A stretch of DNA of 64,000 bases from Pelagomonas calceolata. Lineage: Eukaryota; Sar; Pelagophyceae; Pelagomonadales; Pelagomonadaceae. Positions 18,635 through 27,238 of the stretch are shown piece by piece; position 1 is the stretch's first letter; the number at the start of each line of letters is the position of its first letter. The translations under genes and the position numbers were made by a program. The notes under the pieces were generated by a model. That model saw only the letters and a list, made by a program, of their open reading frames with translations, made no database searches and was not told the origin of the DNA. The stretch covers positions 1,302,001 through 1,366,000 of the forward strand of contig CAKKNE010000005.1 of NCBI GenBank assembly GCA_918797485.1. The letters run 5' to 3'.

Positions 18635-19816
18635 ATGACCGACTCCTGGGAGGACGCCGTGCCGGCGGCGCCGCTCGCGGCCGTCTCCCTGAAGGACGAC
18701 GCGCCCGCGCCGGCCGCCGCGAACAACGACGACGACGACTGGTTCGCGGATCAAAGGAGGAACACGGACAAGGCCGAGAAGCGCGAGCGGAAGGCCGGCG
18801 CGCCGAAGATCTTGAAGCGCGTCTCGAGCAAGGGCGAGCTGCCCACGAAACCGCAACGGAGAAGCCCGACGCAAACGGACGCCGAACGGGAGCAGGCCTA
18901 CGCGGCGGCGCGCGCGCGCATCTTCGCCGAGGAGGCCGCCGCGCCGGCGCCCGTGTCAAAAAAGAAGGGTGGCGCGGACTGGGCTTCTGCTGCTTTGTCG
19001 GCGGCCGCGAGGACGCCGTCCTCGGAAGATCTTCGCGCGGCAGCACCGGCGCCGGCGCCCGGTCCTGATCCCGATGTGGCGCGCGGCCCGTCCGGGGCCG
19101 GCTTCGATCCGAAGGCTCGGGAGCGGACGCGCGAGAACGCTCGGAGGGGTCCTCAACCGCGCCAGCAGCGACGGCCGTCTCACCGTAGGGTGACGGAGGA
19201 CGACGGCGATCCGGACTACCGACGGAACAACCAACCCACGAGTGTTGGCGACGGCTACGGGGTCTATGACGGCCGGCCCGGCTACGCGTCGACAAGGGAG
19301 GAGTACTACGCGCGGCCGCCGCCGCAGTACGGCGCGCAGCCGCCGCCGCCGCAGTACGGCGCGCAGCCCGACGCCTACGCCTACCCGCCGCCTCAACAGA
19401 TCGCGCGGGGGCCGCCGCCCCAAAATATTGCGTTTGGCGGCTACGGCTTCCAGCCGCCGCCGCAAATGCCCGAGGACTACGGCGCGCGGGCCTTCGGCGG
19501 CGGCGCGGGCTTCGCGCCGTACACGCCGGCGCCGCCACCCGTCGTACAGGAGCCGCAGTTCCGGCCGCCGCCGCCGCCGCCCCAGTTCCGCGCGGCGTCT
19601 TCATCGACAGCGGCGCCGGCGCTGGCGCCGCCCGAGGCGGGGGGCAACCCGCACGGCCTCATGACGCTCGGCGACTTCTCGGCGAGCGTCGCGGCGCCGG
19701 CGCCGGCGCCGCCCAAGAATAGTGGAAGGGGGCGCGGGCGGCGGGCGCGCGGCCGCGGCCGCGGGCGAACAAAGGGCAAGCCGCGGTCCTACGAGAACGA
19801 GTTTCCCACGTTATAA
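18635..19816 (+). CDS. SUZ-domain RNA-associated protein with Tyr/Pro/Gly-rich tail
   Basis: The 393-residue product begins MTDSWEDAVPAAPLAAV. A SUZ domain is visible near residues 55-105: PKILKRVSSKGELP followed by RSPTQTDAEREQAYAAARAR and IFAEEA. SUZ motifs bind RNA and occur in translation or mRNA-decay factors. The middle is low-complexity with repeated PPPQYGAQ units, likely disordered and prone to condensates. The C-terminus has an RGG-like stretch (SGRGRGRRARGRGRGRTK) and ends SYENEFPTL. The next gene converges with 10 bp between stops, the tightest pair in the window. The RNA-binding role is inferred from these two motifs. Confidence 0.75.
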   Translation: MTDSWEDAVPAAPLAAVSLKDDAPAPAAANNDDDDWFADQRRNTDKAEKRERKAGAPKILKRVSSKGELPTKPQRRSPTQTDAEREQAYAAARARIFAEEAAAPAPVSKKKGGADWASAALSAAARTPSSEDLRAAAPAPAPGPDPDVARGPSGAGFDPKARERTRENARRGPQPRQQRRPSHRRVTEDDGDPDYRRNNQPTSVGDGYGVYDGRPGYASTREEYYARPPPQYGAQPPPPQYGAQPDAYAYPPPQQIARGPPPQNIAFGGYGFQPPPQMPEDYGARAFGGGAGFAPYTPAPPPVVQEPQFRPPPPPPQFRAASSSTAAPALAPPEAGGNPHGLMTLGDFSASVAAPAPAPPKNSGRGRGRRARGRGRGRTKGKPRSYENEFPTL

Positions 19817-19826
19817 AAGTATCTAT

Positions 19827-20546
19827 TTATTGGCCGAACGTGATCCCGAGCGGCCGCGCGGCGCCCTGCCAGCGTTGAGGTGGCCGGATTGTTTGAGGCG
19901 GCGCGGGCGTCCACGACGGCGCCGCGTTCAGGCGCCGGTGGCCCTCGGCGAGGAGCCGCTCCTCGAGGTTTTTGGACTGGGGCGCTTTTCTACGGAGCGC
20001 GGTCTGCAGAAGCACGAGGCCCGGATCGAGGCGCCTCGATTGGGGGTCGCGGGCCCACGTGTGGCGGAGGCCGTCTCTCTCAGAAGTGGATTTCCGCCGT
20101 CTCGGGGGCGACGCGGAGAGACCCCCGATCTGCCGCAAGATGGCCGAACAGCGCTGGAGCCCGCCCGGGGCGTCCGCGTGCGTCGTCGACAGCTGGCGCT
20201 GGGTCACCCCCAGACCCTCGGGCCGGCGGAACGCGTCGCCCCGCGCCGCGCGCCGTAGAGGTAGGCAGTCCACCGTGCCCGCCAAGACATCGGTCCGCTT
20301 CAGGGACTGCGCGGAATGCAAATCCCGCGGCACGCGGCTGCGCGGCACGGGCTCCGGGCGGGGACCGGGCACGCGCGGCGCCGTCGTCGTCACCGCCGTG
20401 GGGACGCTGATGGTCATTTCGCGCCGCTGCTTGAGCGCTTTTTCTCGCGCGACGGCGGCCTCGACGGCCTCCGCGAGCGTGTAGGTCTTGCGCGGGTCGG
20501 GGATGTTGACTCCTTGTAAAGAGAGGGGCTTGGCTACCATGGGCAT
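19827..20546 (-). CDS. Uncharacterised Arg/Pro-rich protein
   Basis: The 239-residue product starts MPMVAKPLSLQGVNIPDPRK. The first 45 residues include a predicted amphipathic helix (YTLAEAVEAAVAREKALKQR); the rest is Arg/Pro-rich and looks largely disordered, with a short helical piece near the end (SKNLEERLLAEGHRRLNAAP). No signal peptide, membrane span or known domain is recognised. Placement directly behind the convergent SUZ gene, an ATG start and a full-length open frame support it as a gene. Function unknown. Confidence 0.5.
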   Translation of the reverse strand: MPMVAKPLSLQGVNIPDPRKTYTLAEAVEAAVAREKALKQRREMTISVPTAVTTTAPRVPGPRPEPVPRSRVPRDLHSAQSLKRTDVLAGTVDCLPLRRAARGDAFRRPEGLGVTQRQLSTTHADAPGGLQRCSAILRQIGGLSASPPRRRKSTSERDGLRHTWARDPQSRRLDPGLVLLQTALRRKAPQSKNLEERLLAEGHRRLNAAPSWTPAPPQTIRPPQRWQGAARPLGITFGQ

Positions 20547-21059
20547 TGTTCGTGGTCTTGCTCCCTGGCCTTGCTCCCTGCCCAGGGCTGGGGCAGATTC
20601 CTATGGACTTGTCTGGGCAGCCTCTCGTTGGGCTCCCTGGCTCCGAGGCGGTGCGAACGCGGTCAGCCGAGACCGTGCACGACACACGGCAAACTGGGTT
20701 GGGCGGAGGTGGTCCCTGGGCTACTGTTTTTACAGCGCTCTCTCTGGCAGGGAGATGCCAGTGCTAGCTAGTGGCGTCGGGTGGCGGAGATGAGTGCCGT
20801 AGCCGCCCTTCGATGACTCCGGGGTGGTGTCGGGCTTAGAAGCGCAGGAGTTTGCTAGTGTCTTACATGCCGCTAAGGATTATTGGCAAGGACGGTCCTC
20901 GGCGTCGTTCCTCCGCAGATATCAGCTCACCCCCAGCCGAACCACAGCGGCATAGCTGTGAGAGGCACGCTGCAAGCTGTCCTGCTCGAACGAGCGCCCC
21001 GATTGACCCGCGCGCTGCGCCTGGTGAACATTCTGGCTGCAGCCTCAGTCCGCCGCACC
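20547..21059. other. Divergent intergenic region with dyad box
   Basis: 513 bp. It contains short CTTGCTCCCTG repeats near 20563-20583 and one dyad box at 20854-20877. The frame preceding 21060 is open but has no ATG. Confidence 0.5.
20854..20877 (+). promoter_or_regulatory. CTAG-dyad box, copy 7
   Basis: GCTAGTGTCTTACATGCCGCTAAG: left arm and core exact, right arm with CTAAG. It lies 183 bp upstream of the ATG at 21060 and faces that gene. Confidence 0.65.
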
Positions 21060-22439
21060 ATGAACATAGCCACGCCCTCCGCCCGCACTCACGGCATCAC
21101 GAACGTCGTGTCGCGCGGTCGGTTCTCAAGCATGTCGTCATGCGGATCGCGGCGGCCGTCGGTGGCGCCAAGGCCGCCGAAGCTGTTCGATCCCACGGAC
21201 GAACGCCGCCGCCGCAAGGTCGAGCTCGAGCGGAAGGCGCCGAGCATTAAACCGATCCCAAAGCCGAACGACGGCACGAAGCTCCGCAGCGGCCCGGCCG
21301 TCGTCGCGGAACTCGAGCGCGCGCTCGCGGAGTCGGAGGACCGGCACGTCTTCCAACGCCACGCCTACGTCAGCGCGCTCGCGAGCATCGACAGCCTCGA
21401 CGCGACGCTCGCGACGCCCTACCTGATCCGCATGCTGGCGACGCGCCAGCGCTTTACGGAGCCCTCGCGCGAGCCGCACGACTCGCTCTACGGGCGCCTC
21501 GAGCGGAGCTCGCACGTCGTGGCCTTCGAGCTCCTGCTGGACCTCGCCGCGACGCAAGCGGGCCGCCGGGCCCTGACGCGCCACGTCCTCGAGATCGCCG
21601 CCGTCGCGGCGCGACCGGCGCCGCGACAGAGCAGCGTCGGCCCCGGCGTGCCCTGGGCGGAGGACGAGCCGGAGCTGGTGGAGGACGCGGACGGCGGCGG
21701 CCGGCGGCTCCTCGAGCTCATCAAGCGGCGCCTCTCGTCGGAGCACGAGCTGTCTGCAGTTCGACTCGTGGCGTCCATCGACGTCGCGCTGATGGTCGAT
21801 GGCGACGACGTCCGCGCCGAGAACGAGCGGTTGCGCGCGGCGGCCGAAGACGCGCACGCCGACGCCGAGGACGCGCGCGCCGCCGAGCGCCGCCTGCGGG
21901 AGGACCTCGCGGAAGCCGACCGCCGCCGCAAAGACGACGTCGCGGCCGCGGAGCGCGAGAGCGCAGCCGCGATTGGAGGAATGGCAGCCAAGCTGCGGGA
22001 GAGCGACGACGCGGCCGAGGCGCTGCGGCGGGAGCGCGACGAGCTCAAGAGGCGCCGCGACAGCGACGGCACCGTCGATTTGTGCGGGGACGACGACGAC
22101 GCGCCGCCGCCGAAGCGGAAGCGCGACGCGCTGCGCGAGCTCGTCGACGAGCAGCAACGGTCCGCACTTTTGGAGGTCAAGAAGGAGAAAGGAGAGGCCT
22201 TGGAGGACGCCGCGGAGGCGGAGGAGACGCTCGGATATCAAGTCCGGACGACGAACTGCTTACAGGGGAAGATCGACGAGCTCGTGGGCCTCTGCGGGGA
22301 AGCCGAGCGGCTCTCCGGTCTGGCCCAGGAGGCGGCGGCCGCGGGCGACTGCTCCGAAGCCGGCCGCCTCGCGGGCGCGGCACGGGACGCGGTCGACTCG
22401 CTCACGGTCAACAGCATCAAGTACCGGACGAACCGGTAG
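21060..22439 (+). CDS. Coiled-coil protein, uncharacterised
   Basis: The 459-residue product begins at the first ATG (MNIATPSARTHGITNV). Residues about 75-235 form a charged helical region containing ALAESEDRHVFQRHAYVSAL and YLIRMLATRQRF, not assigned to a family. Residues about 260-350 are a long heptad-rich coiled coil (ENERLRAAAEDAHADAEDAR). A short acidic stretch followed by PPKRKRD (possible nuclear localisation signal) precedes more coiled coil and a Gly/Ala helical C-terminus. Structural or scaffold function is suggested by the coiled coil only. Confidence 0.6.
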   Translation: MNIATPSARTHGITNVVSRGRFSSMSSCGSRRPSVAPRPPKLFDPTDERRRRKVELERKAPSIKPIPKPNDGTKLRSGPAVVAELERALAESEDRHVFQRHAYVSALASIDSLDATLATPYLIRMLATRQRFTEPSREPHDSLYGRLERSSHVVAFELLLDLAATQAGRRALTRHVLEIAAVAARPAPRQSSVGPGVPWAEDEPELVEDADGGGRRLLELIKRRLSSEHELSAVRLVASIDVALMVDGDDVRAENERLRAAAEDAHADAEDARAAERRLREDLAEADRRRKDDVAAAERESAAAIGGMAAKLRESDDAAEALRRERDELKRRRDSDGTVDLCGDDDDAPPPKRKRDALRELVDEQQRSALLEVKKEKGEALEDAAEAEETLGYQVRTTNCLQGKIDELVGLCGEAERLSGLAQEAAAAGDCSEAGRLAGAARDAVDSLTVNSIKYRTNR

Positions 22440-22490
22440 AGGGGCGGCATTTTGTAAGTTTCAAGAGACATCACATCGCAGATGCGCGCG

Positions 22491-22513
22491 GCTAGCGGCT
22501 TGTAAGACACTAG
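22491..22513 (-). promoter_or_regulatory. CTAG-dyad box, copy 8
   Basis: GCTAGCGGCTTGTAAGACACTAG on plus, 137 bp upstream of the plus-strand gene at 22651 and therefore reversed relative to it. The only other neighbour is a gene ending at 22439. Confidence 0.65.
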
Positions 22514-22650
22514 GAAAACCACTTTTCATGATCACGCTGTTATCGGGTAGATCGGAGCCCGCCTCGCGCCAGCGGTTTTGGCGAGTCGGTATTGTAACAC
22601 CAAAACGGCTGCGACGACCGGCCCGCACCTTCTGACGGGCTGCCCGCGCC

Positions 22651-25023
22651 ATGGGAGAGAATCAGCAGCGCATCGTCCGGGCCGCGGCGCGCGACGCCTT
22701 CCTCCGCTTCGGCGAGGGGGGGCTCATCTCCGGCGCGGCGGTGCTCGAATTCGTCGAGGGCAGCACGTACGCAGAGGCCTGCCACCAGCACGAATTTGAA
22801 CATGCGTGGGCCGAGGCGGACCGGCACCAGCGCGGCGCGCTCGACGAGCGTGAGTTCCAGTCGTTCCTGCTGGCGGTGGATCGCTTCGCGGCGGCCGCGG
22901 CCGCGCCAGAGCCGGCGCCCGCCGCTGTGCCGGCTCCCGCGCCACCGCCGCCGCCCGCTGCGCAGAAGCCGGTGCCCGTCGCGCCACCGGCCCCCACGGC
23001 GGTACCGGTAGTGGCACCGCCGGCGCCCGCCGCGCCGCCCGCGCCGGCGCCGGCACCAGCACCGGCACCGCCGGCGCCGGCGCCGGTACCGGCGCGCGCC
23101 GCCGCGCCGGCCTCGCCGATCCGCCCCGACGACCACTGGATCGGGACGCGCGCCGCCGCGCCGGAGCCCGCGCCCGCGCCCCCGCCGCCGCCGCCCGCGC
23201 CGCCGAGCCCGTCGCCCCAGTCCAAGCTCGCCGCCTTCCTCGAGGCCGTGCCGGCGTCTCCCACAATTCCGCGGCCGCCGCCGGCGCGGTCGTCCTCGAA
23301 GCTCGCGGCCTTCGTCGCGGCGACGCCGAACCCGGGCTCGCCGACGACGACGCCGTCGAAGGCCTTCGCCACGCCGCCGGAGCCCCGCGTCGCGGCGCCG
23401 CCGCCGCCGCCTCCATCAAGCCCGTCGAAGCTCGCGGCGTTCGTGGCCGCGGTGCCGAACCCGGCGTCGCCCGTCTCAACGCGCAAAACCGCGATGGCAC
23501 CCGCGTCGCCGCCGCGGCCGGCGCGGCACCAACCGGTGCTCCCGGAGCAGCCCTTCGTGTCGTCGCTGCCCTCGCCGGCGACGCTCAATGTCGAGGAGGA
23601 GGCGCGCGCGCCCGACCCACCGCCACCAACCGTCGACGAGGCGACGGAGCCGGCGCGGGCGCCCGACCCAATCATCGAGGACGAGGCGACGCTATCGATA
23701 GCGGCGACGCGGACCATGGTCACCGTCGAGACGCAGACGCCGATCCAAACGCAGAGACCCGCGGCCAACCCGACGAGCGCGAAGAAACAGCGGCCCGCAC
23801 GGAAGCCGGCCCCGCCGGAAGCGGAGCTCGCCGCCCTCGACGAGGAGGCGCGGCGCTGTGCCGAGATTCGGACGTCGCTGCGCGTGCTGACGGACCCGCA
23901 CAACTTTGCTGGAGCGCCCGTCGCGCGCGCGGACCCATTACCTGCTCTTTCCGAGGAACCTTCCCAGAAACTCGACGCCCAGAAGGCGCCTACTTTACGA
24001 TCCGCGCACTCGGCGCAGCGCCACGTCGACCGGGTGCGCGAGGGCATCGCGAAGAAGGCCGCGGCGAAGACGCCGGGCGCGACGCGCGAGCGGGCCATGG
24101 CCGCGAAGCGGTCGTTTTCTTCTGTCAGAAAGCCTCCGACGTCGCCCCAACGTCCGGCGCGCCAGGGCCGGCGCGCGATTGCGCAGCCGTGGGCGCTCGG
24201 GCGGCCGAAGGTGAAGTCCGTAAAAACGAAGCCCGAGCGGTTCCGACGGCCGCCTCTCGCAGTACTTGTGAGTGCGGCCCGGAACTTGCCGGAGCTGCGC
24301 AAGTCGATCATGCGAGGTAGCTTGCGAAGACAGTACCGCGTCGCCGGTAGGGTGGCCTGGGCCGAGGGTGGGGAAGCCCATTTTCGGACGAAGGTCAGGT
24401 ATGACTCATTGGATTTTGGCGACCAGATCTGCTACGTGGAAGTGCCCCGAAAAATCGACCCGTCGAAGGCCGTGGTCCAGTTCTTCGTGCTCTATGGCGG
24501 CGGCGACGACGTCCTCGCGGCCGGCGGCGCGCACATGGCCGACCTTGGTGAGCTCAAGTGGCTGCCCCTGAAGCGGGGCTCGGCCGCCGCGGCGGGCAAA
24601 ATCAGAGGAGGCGCGTTACACGTGCGCGCCTACGTCGCGTCGCCTCAAGATCTGAAGCAGCTGAACGCGCCGCCGGCGCCCCGCGCGGCGCAGCGCGTCG
24701 CCGACCCGGTGAAGTGGGCGGTGGCCACGCCGTCGTTACTCAAGCAGCGCTACGAGAGCGCGCTGCGGTCCGCCGCGTCGCCGGCGGACGTCGCCGAAGA
24801 CTTGAAACGGTACCACGCGACGCTGCTGACGGCGCAGAGTATGGGCGACGACCCGCCGGCGACGGTCCAGAACGCACAGACGCCCTCGATGTCGTCCTAC
24901 TTCGCAGGTGCCGACGCCTCGCCGTCGCCGTCGCCGCCCGGCCGGAACGGGAGGGTGTCCTTCGACCGGTCGGCGTCGGCGTCGACGGACGCGTCGTCGA
25001 GCGCGCGGTCGCCGCCGGAGTAA
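22651..25023 (+). CDS. EF-hand-like / Pro-Ala-rich / C2-like protein with three SKLAAF motifs
   Basis: The 790-residue product has an N-terminal helical region of degenerate EF-hand type (residues about 1-75: AWAEADRHQRGALDEREFQSF). Then comes a long Ala/Pro linker with three copies of a short motif: SKLAAFLEAVPASP, SKLAAFVAATPNPGSP and SKLAAFVAAVPNPASP. After a basic central segment, residues about 535-670 resemble a C2-type beta-sandwich (LAVLVSAARNLPELRKSIMR, then QICYVEVPRK and VVQFFVLYGGGDDVLAAGG). C2 folds in such contexts usually bind membranes or partners in cilia. The C-terminus is Ser-rich and disordered. Function unknown; the repeated SKLAAF helix may be a peptide ligand motif. Confidence 0.6.
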   Translation: MGENQQRIVRAAARDAFLRFGEGGLISGAAVLEFVEGSTYAEACHQHEFEHAWAEADRHQRGALDEREFQSFLLAVDRFAAAAAAPEPAPAAVPAPAPPPPPAAQKPVPVAPPAPTAVPVVAPPAPAAPPAPAPAPAPAPPAPAPVPARAAAPASPIRPDDHWIGTRAAAPEPAPAPPPPPPAPPSPSPQSKLAAFLEAVPASPTIPRPPPARSSSKLAAFVAATPNPGSPTTTPSKAFATPPEPRVAAPPPPPPSSPSKLAAFVAAVPNPASPVSTRKTAMAPASPPRPARHQPVLPEQPFVSSLPSPATLNVEEEARAPDPPPPTVDEATEPARAPDPIIEDEATLSIAATRTMVTVETQTPIQTQRPAANPTSAKKQRPARKPAPPEAELAALDEEARRCAEIRTSLRVLTDPHNFAGAPVARADPLPALSEEPSQKLDAQKAPTLRSAHSAQRHVDRVREGIAKKAAAKTPGATRERAMAAKRSFSSVRKPPTSPQRPARQGRRAIAQPWALGRPKVKSVKTKPERFRRPPLAVLVSAARNLPELRKSIMRGSLRRQYRVAGRVAWAEGGEAHFRTKVRYDSLDFGDQICYVEVPRKIDPSKAVVQFFVLYGGGDDVLAAGGAHMADLGELKWLPLKRGSAAAAGKIRGGALHVRAYVASPQDLKQLNAPPAPRAAQRVADPVKWAVATPSLLKQRYESALRSAASPADVAEDLKRYHATLLTAQSMGDDPPATVQNAQTPSMSSYFAGADASPSPSPPGRNGRVSFDRSASASTDASSSARSPPE

Positions 25024-25041
25024 ATAAAAATGAATACTATA

Positions 25042-26856
25042 TCAGGCAAGGACCGCCGCCAAAAGCGCCGCGGAGGCGCTGGCCGCCACGAATCGGCGCG
25101 GCGCCGCCGCGTCGGACCCGAGCGCGGCGTCTTCGTTCTCGTCCTCGTCGGCGTCGGCGGCGTCGGCGGTCGCGGCGGCGGCGACCGGCGTGCCCATGTC
25201 CGTGAGCACGACATCAGCAAAGACATCGGTTTTGCCGTTATTCGCCGCGGCGGTCGCGAGATTTGACTCGCACTCCGACTCCGACGCCGTGAGCGTGTTA
25301 ACGATCGTGGTGGCGTCGGACGTGGAGGCGGTGGCGATAGTGTACGTAACTATAACGCCGTCCGCGAGGCGACGACGCCTGGCCGCGGTGATCGTCACCG
25401 TCACCGACGACTCGTCGACGCCCGCCGTTAACGCGATCGCCTCGCGGAAGACATCCTTGCTCTCCTCCGCCTCGGCGACCGTCAGGCCGGAGAACGTGAT
25501 GTCGCCGGTAACGACCGGCGCCGCTGTCGGCGAGAAAGAAGGCGCGACGGTCGGCCGCGGCGTGGTGGGCGCGACTGTCGGCCGCGGCGTCGGGATCGGC
25601 GTCGGCCGGGGCGTCGGCACCGGCGCCGTGGGCTGAGTAGGTTGTTTTGTGGGCGTCGGCATCAGAGTCGGCCGAGGCGTGGGCTCGACGGGTGCCGGCG
25701 TGTCCTCGACGGGTGCCGGCGTCGGCCGAAGCGTGGGCTCGACAGGTGCCGGCGTCGGCCGAAGCGTGGGCGCCGGCGCGCTTGCGAAGACGTCGTAGTC
25801 GTCGAGGCCCTTGCCGTCGAGGCACTGGACCGGGAGAGGAGTCGTGTAACCCGGGTGCGCTGTAGCGGTATGGTCGCTCGTGAAGCCGTCGCTGCCCGCG
25901 TAGTTCTTGAAGTCGCTCGCCGAGCTTAGGGTGACGCCGCGGTGGCAGCGGATCGTGAACGGGAAGTAGAGATCCAGATCGTCGGGCTTGGGGTAGGACG
26001 GCAGCGAGTTCAGGTCGTTGACTTTGCCGGTGATGTAGTAGCGATACTTGTAGTTGTCGACGTCCGGGAGCTCGCCCTCGTAGCCGCCGCACTTGTCCTG
26101 GCAGTAGGTCGCATGCGCGCCCGAGGCGCCGCAGTTGCGAATTTCGACGCCGCCGGGTCCAAGCGGGCCGTAAATCGGGAAGCCGTCTTGCGCCCAGCCG
26201 ATCTGTGAACTATGACCGTCACTGATGGGCGCGTCAGCGTTGGCTTGGGCAATCAGGCACGACGGCGGAAAGTGGTAGTGGTAGCCGCCGGTGCCCGAGC
26301 TGTGCCCGGAGCAGCAGTCGAACGAGATCCACTCGGCCGTGTCGTCGTAGATGTCGAGCTGGGGGCACGGCGGGTCCAGATTCTTGTTGCCCACGGCGCC
26401 GGAGTAGAAGACCACGCCGTTGAGCGCGTAGGCGATGCCGCCCATCTCGCAGTCGAGCGAGCTGGTGGTCGCCGTCTCGGTGGCGCCGGCGGCAGGGACC
26501 GTGGCCGCGTCGGCGAGCACGGCGGCCCAGTCGTCGGCGTCCAGGAGCTTCGGGTTCGCGGGGACGTCGACGTTGAGGTCCTGGTCCGTGGCCTCGGTGC
26601 CAGAGCCCTTCAGGCCCTCTTCATCGCAGGTCGGCTTGTTGGCAGGCTTGCCCGTGCAGTAGGACTCGTGGTTCGGGCAGCCCGCGGAGACGATCGTCCG
26701 CTTCGTGACGCCCTGGGCCGTCGAGATCGTTTCCGCGTAGGTTGCGGACGAGCCGTCCGCGGCGCAGGCGTCGCCACTATCATCGGAAGAGCCAGGTGGC
26801 GGCGCGCGGGCCGCGCCCAGCAGCGTGAGGATGATGAGTCGGTGCAGCGACGCCAT
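25042..26856 (-). CDS. Secreted YHYH-domain protein with Pro/Thr stalk, SEA-like domain and GPI-type tail (array member 1)
   Basis: The 604-residue product starts with a signal peptide (MASLHRLIILTLLGAARA). The YHYH domain (PF14240-type; residues about 120-345) contains AEWISFDCCSGHSSGTGG, the name-giving YHYH with FPPSCL, GWAQDGFPIYGPLGPGG and KYRYYITGKVNDLNSLP. It is followed by a stalk of PTPAPVEPT-type repeats, then a SEA-like module (ITFSGLTVAEAEESKD to VIVTYTIATA). The hydrophobic end (FVAASASAALLAAVLA) suggests GPI anchoring. YHYH domains have no established activity. It is the first of three tandem paralogues, nearly identical over about 200 nt to array member 3. The stop lies 18 bp from the convergent C2-like gene. 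Confidence 0.85.
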   Translation of the reverse strand: MASLHRLIILTLLGAARAPPPGSSDDSGDACAADGSSATYAETISTAQGVTKRTIVSAGCPNHESYCTGKPANKPTCDEEGLKGSGTEATDQDLNVDVPANPKLLDADDWAAVLADAATVPAAGATETATTSSLDCEMGGIAYALNGVVFYSGAVGNKNLDPPCPQLDIYDDTAEWISFDCCSGHSSGTGGYHYHFPPSCLIAQANADAPISDGHSSQIGWAQDGFPIYGPLGPGGVEIRNCGASGAHATYCQDKCGGYEGELPDVDNYKYRYYITGKVNDLNSLPSYPKPDDLDLYFPFTIRCHRGVTLSSASDFKNYAGSDGFTSDHTATAHPGYTTPLPVQCLDGKGLDDYDVFASAPAPTLRPTPAPVEPTLRPTPAPVEDTPAPVEPTPRPTLMPTPTKQPTQPTAPVPTPRPTPIPTPRPTVAPTTPRPTVAPSFSPTAAPVVTGDITFSGLTVAEAEESKDVFREAIALTAGVDESSVTVTITAARRRRLADGVIVTYTIATASTSDATTIVNTLTASESECESNLATAAANNGKTDVFADVVLTDMGTPVAAAATADAADADEDENEDAALGSDAAAPRRFVAASASAALLAAVLA

Positions 26857-26875
26857 TTGGTGCTACCAAGCCCTT

Positions 26876-26902
26876 ATTATGCAACGTTTCGGCTGCCCTT
26901 GG
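26876..26902 (-). promoter_or_regulatory. Leader segment shared by YHYH array members 1 and 2
   Basis: Contains CAACGTTTCGGCTGCCCT on plus; the same segment occurs at 30437-30463 with 25 of 27 matches by eye. It lies 20 bp upstream of this gene's ATG, so it is a retained 5' UTR or core promoter from the duplication. Confidence 0.6.
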
Positions 26903-26975
26903 TACGTGGGTGCCCTTGCTAGCCCCTTATGGCATCGATTCTACCGAGTTTCTGCCTTGAGGTCGAGTCGAAACC

Positions 26976-27004
26976 CTAGTGTCTTACCTGTACAGGCCGC
27001 TAAG
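26976..27004 (+). promoter_or_regulatory. CTAG-dyad box, copy 9
   Basis: CTAGTGTCTTACCTGTACAGGCCGCTAAG: the longest spacer in the set, containing an inner palindrome CCTGTACAGG. It lies 120 bp upstream of YHYH array member 1, in reversed orientation to it. Confidence 0.6.
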
Positions 27005-27238
27005 CGCGGGACACAGAGCGAAGCGTTCGGGGTCCGGTCTACCTGGGGGTGGGTTCAATAAGCGACTCTCTCTCTCTCTCGCGGGGGAGCAACAGCAAAA
27101 AATCGTTCTCGCAGTAAGCATAGCGTCTGAAAACGATCTCAGCTACGCGAGGTGAAGGGGGAAAGTAGGGCGGCGCCGAGCTCGCTATATTATTTGTAAG
27201 GGCTTTTAGCTCGCAACCAAGCCCTCGGGGAGGAAGGA

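Larger units (their letters stand above)
26857..27238. other. Intergenic region between array members 1 and 2
   Basis: 382 bp. It holds a 27-nt leader segment shared with array member 2 (26876-26902), a dyad box (26976-27004) and a short CT microsatellite around 27064-27079. No coding frame is seen. Confidence 0.55.

Noticed and set aside
22662-24311. Long antisense open frame (about 549 codons) opposite the Pro/Ala-rich protein
   Set aside because: It is a GC-driven shadow: Gly/Ala low complexity with no domain, while the plus frame has EF-like and C2-like segments.
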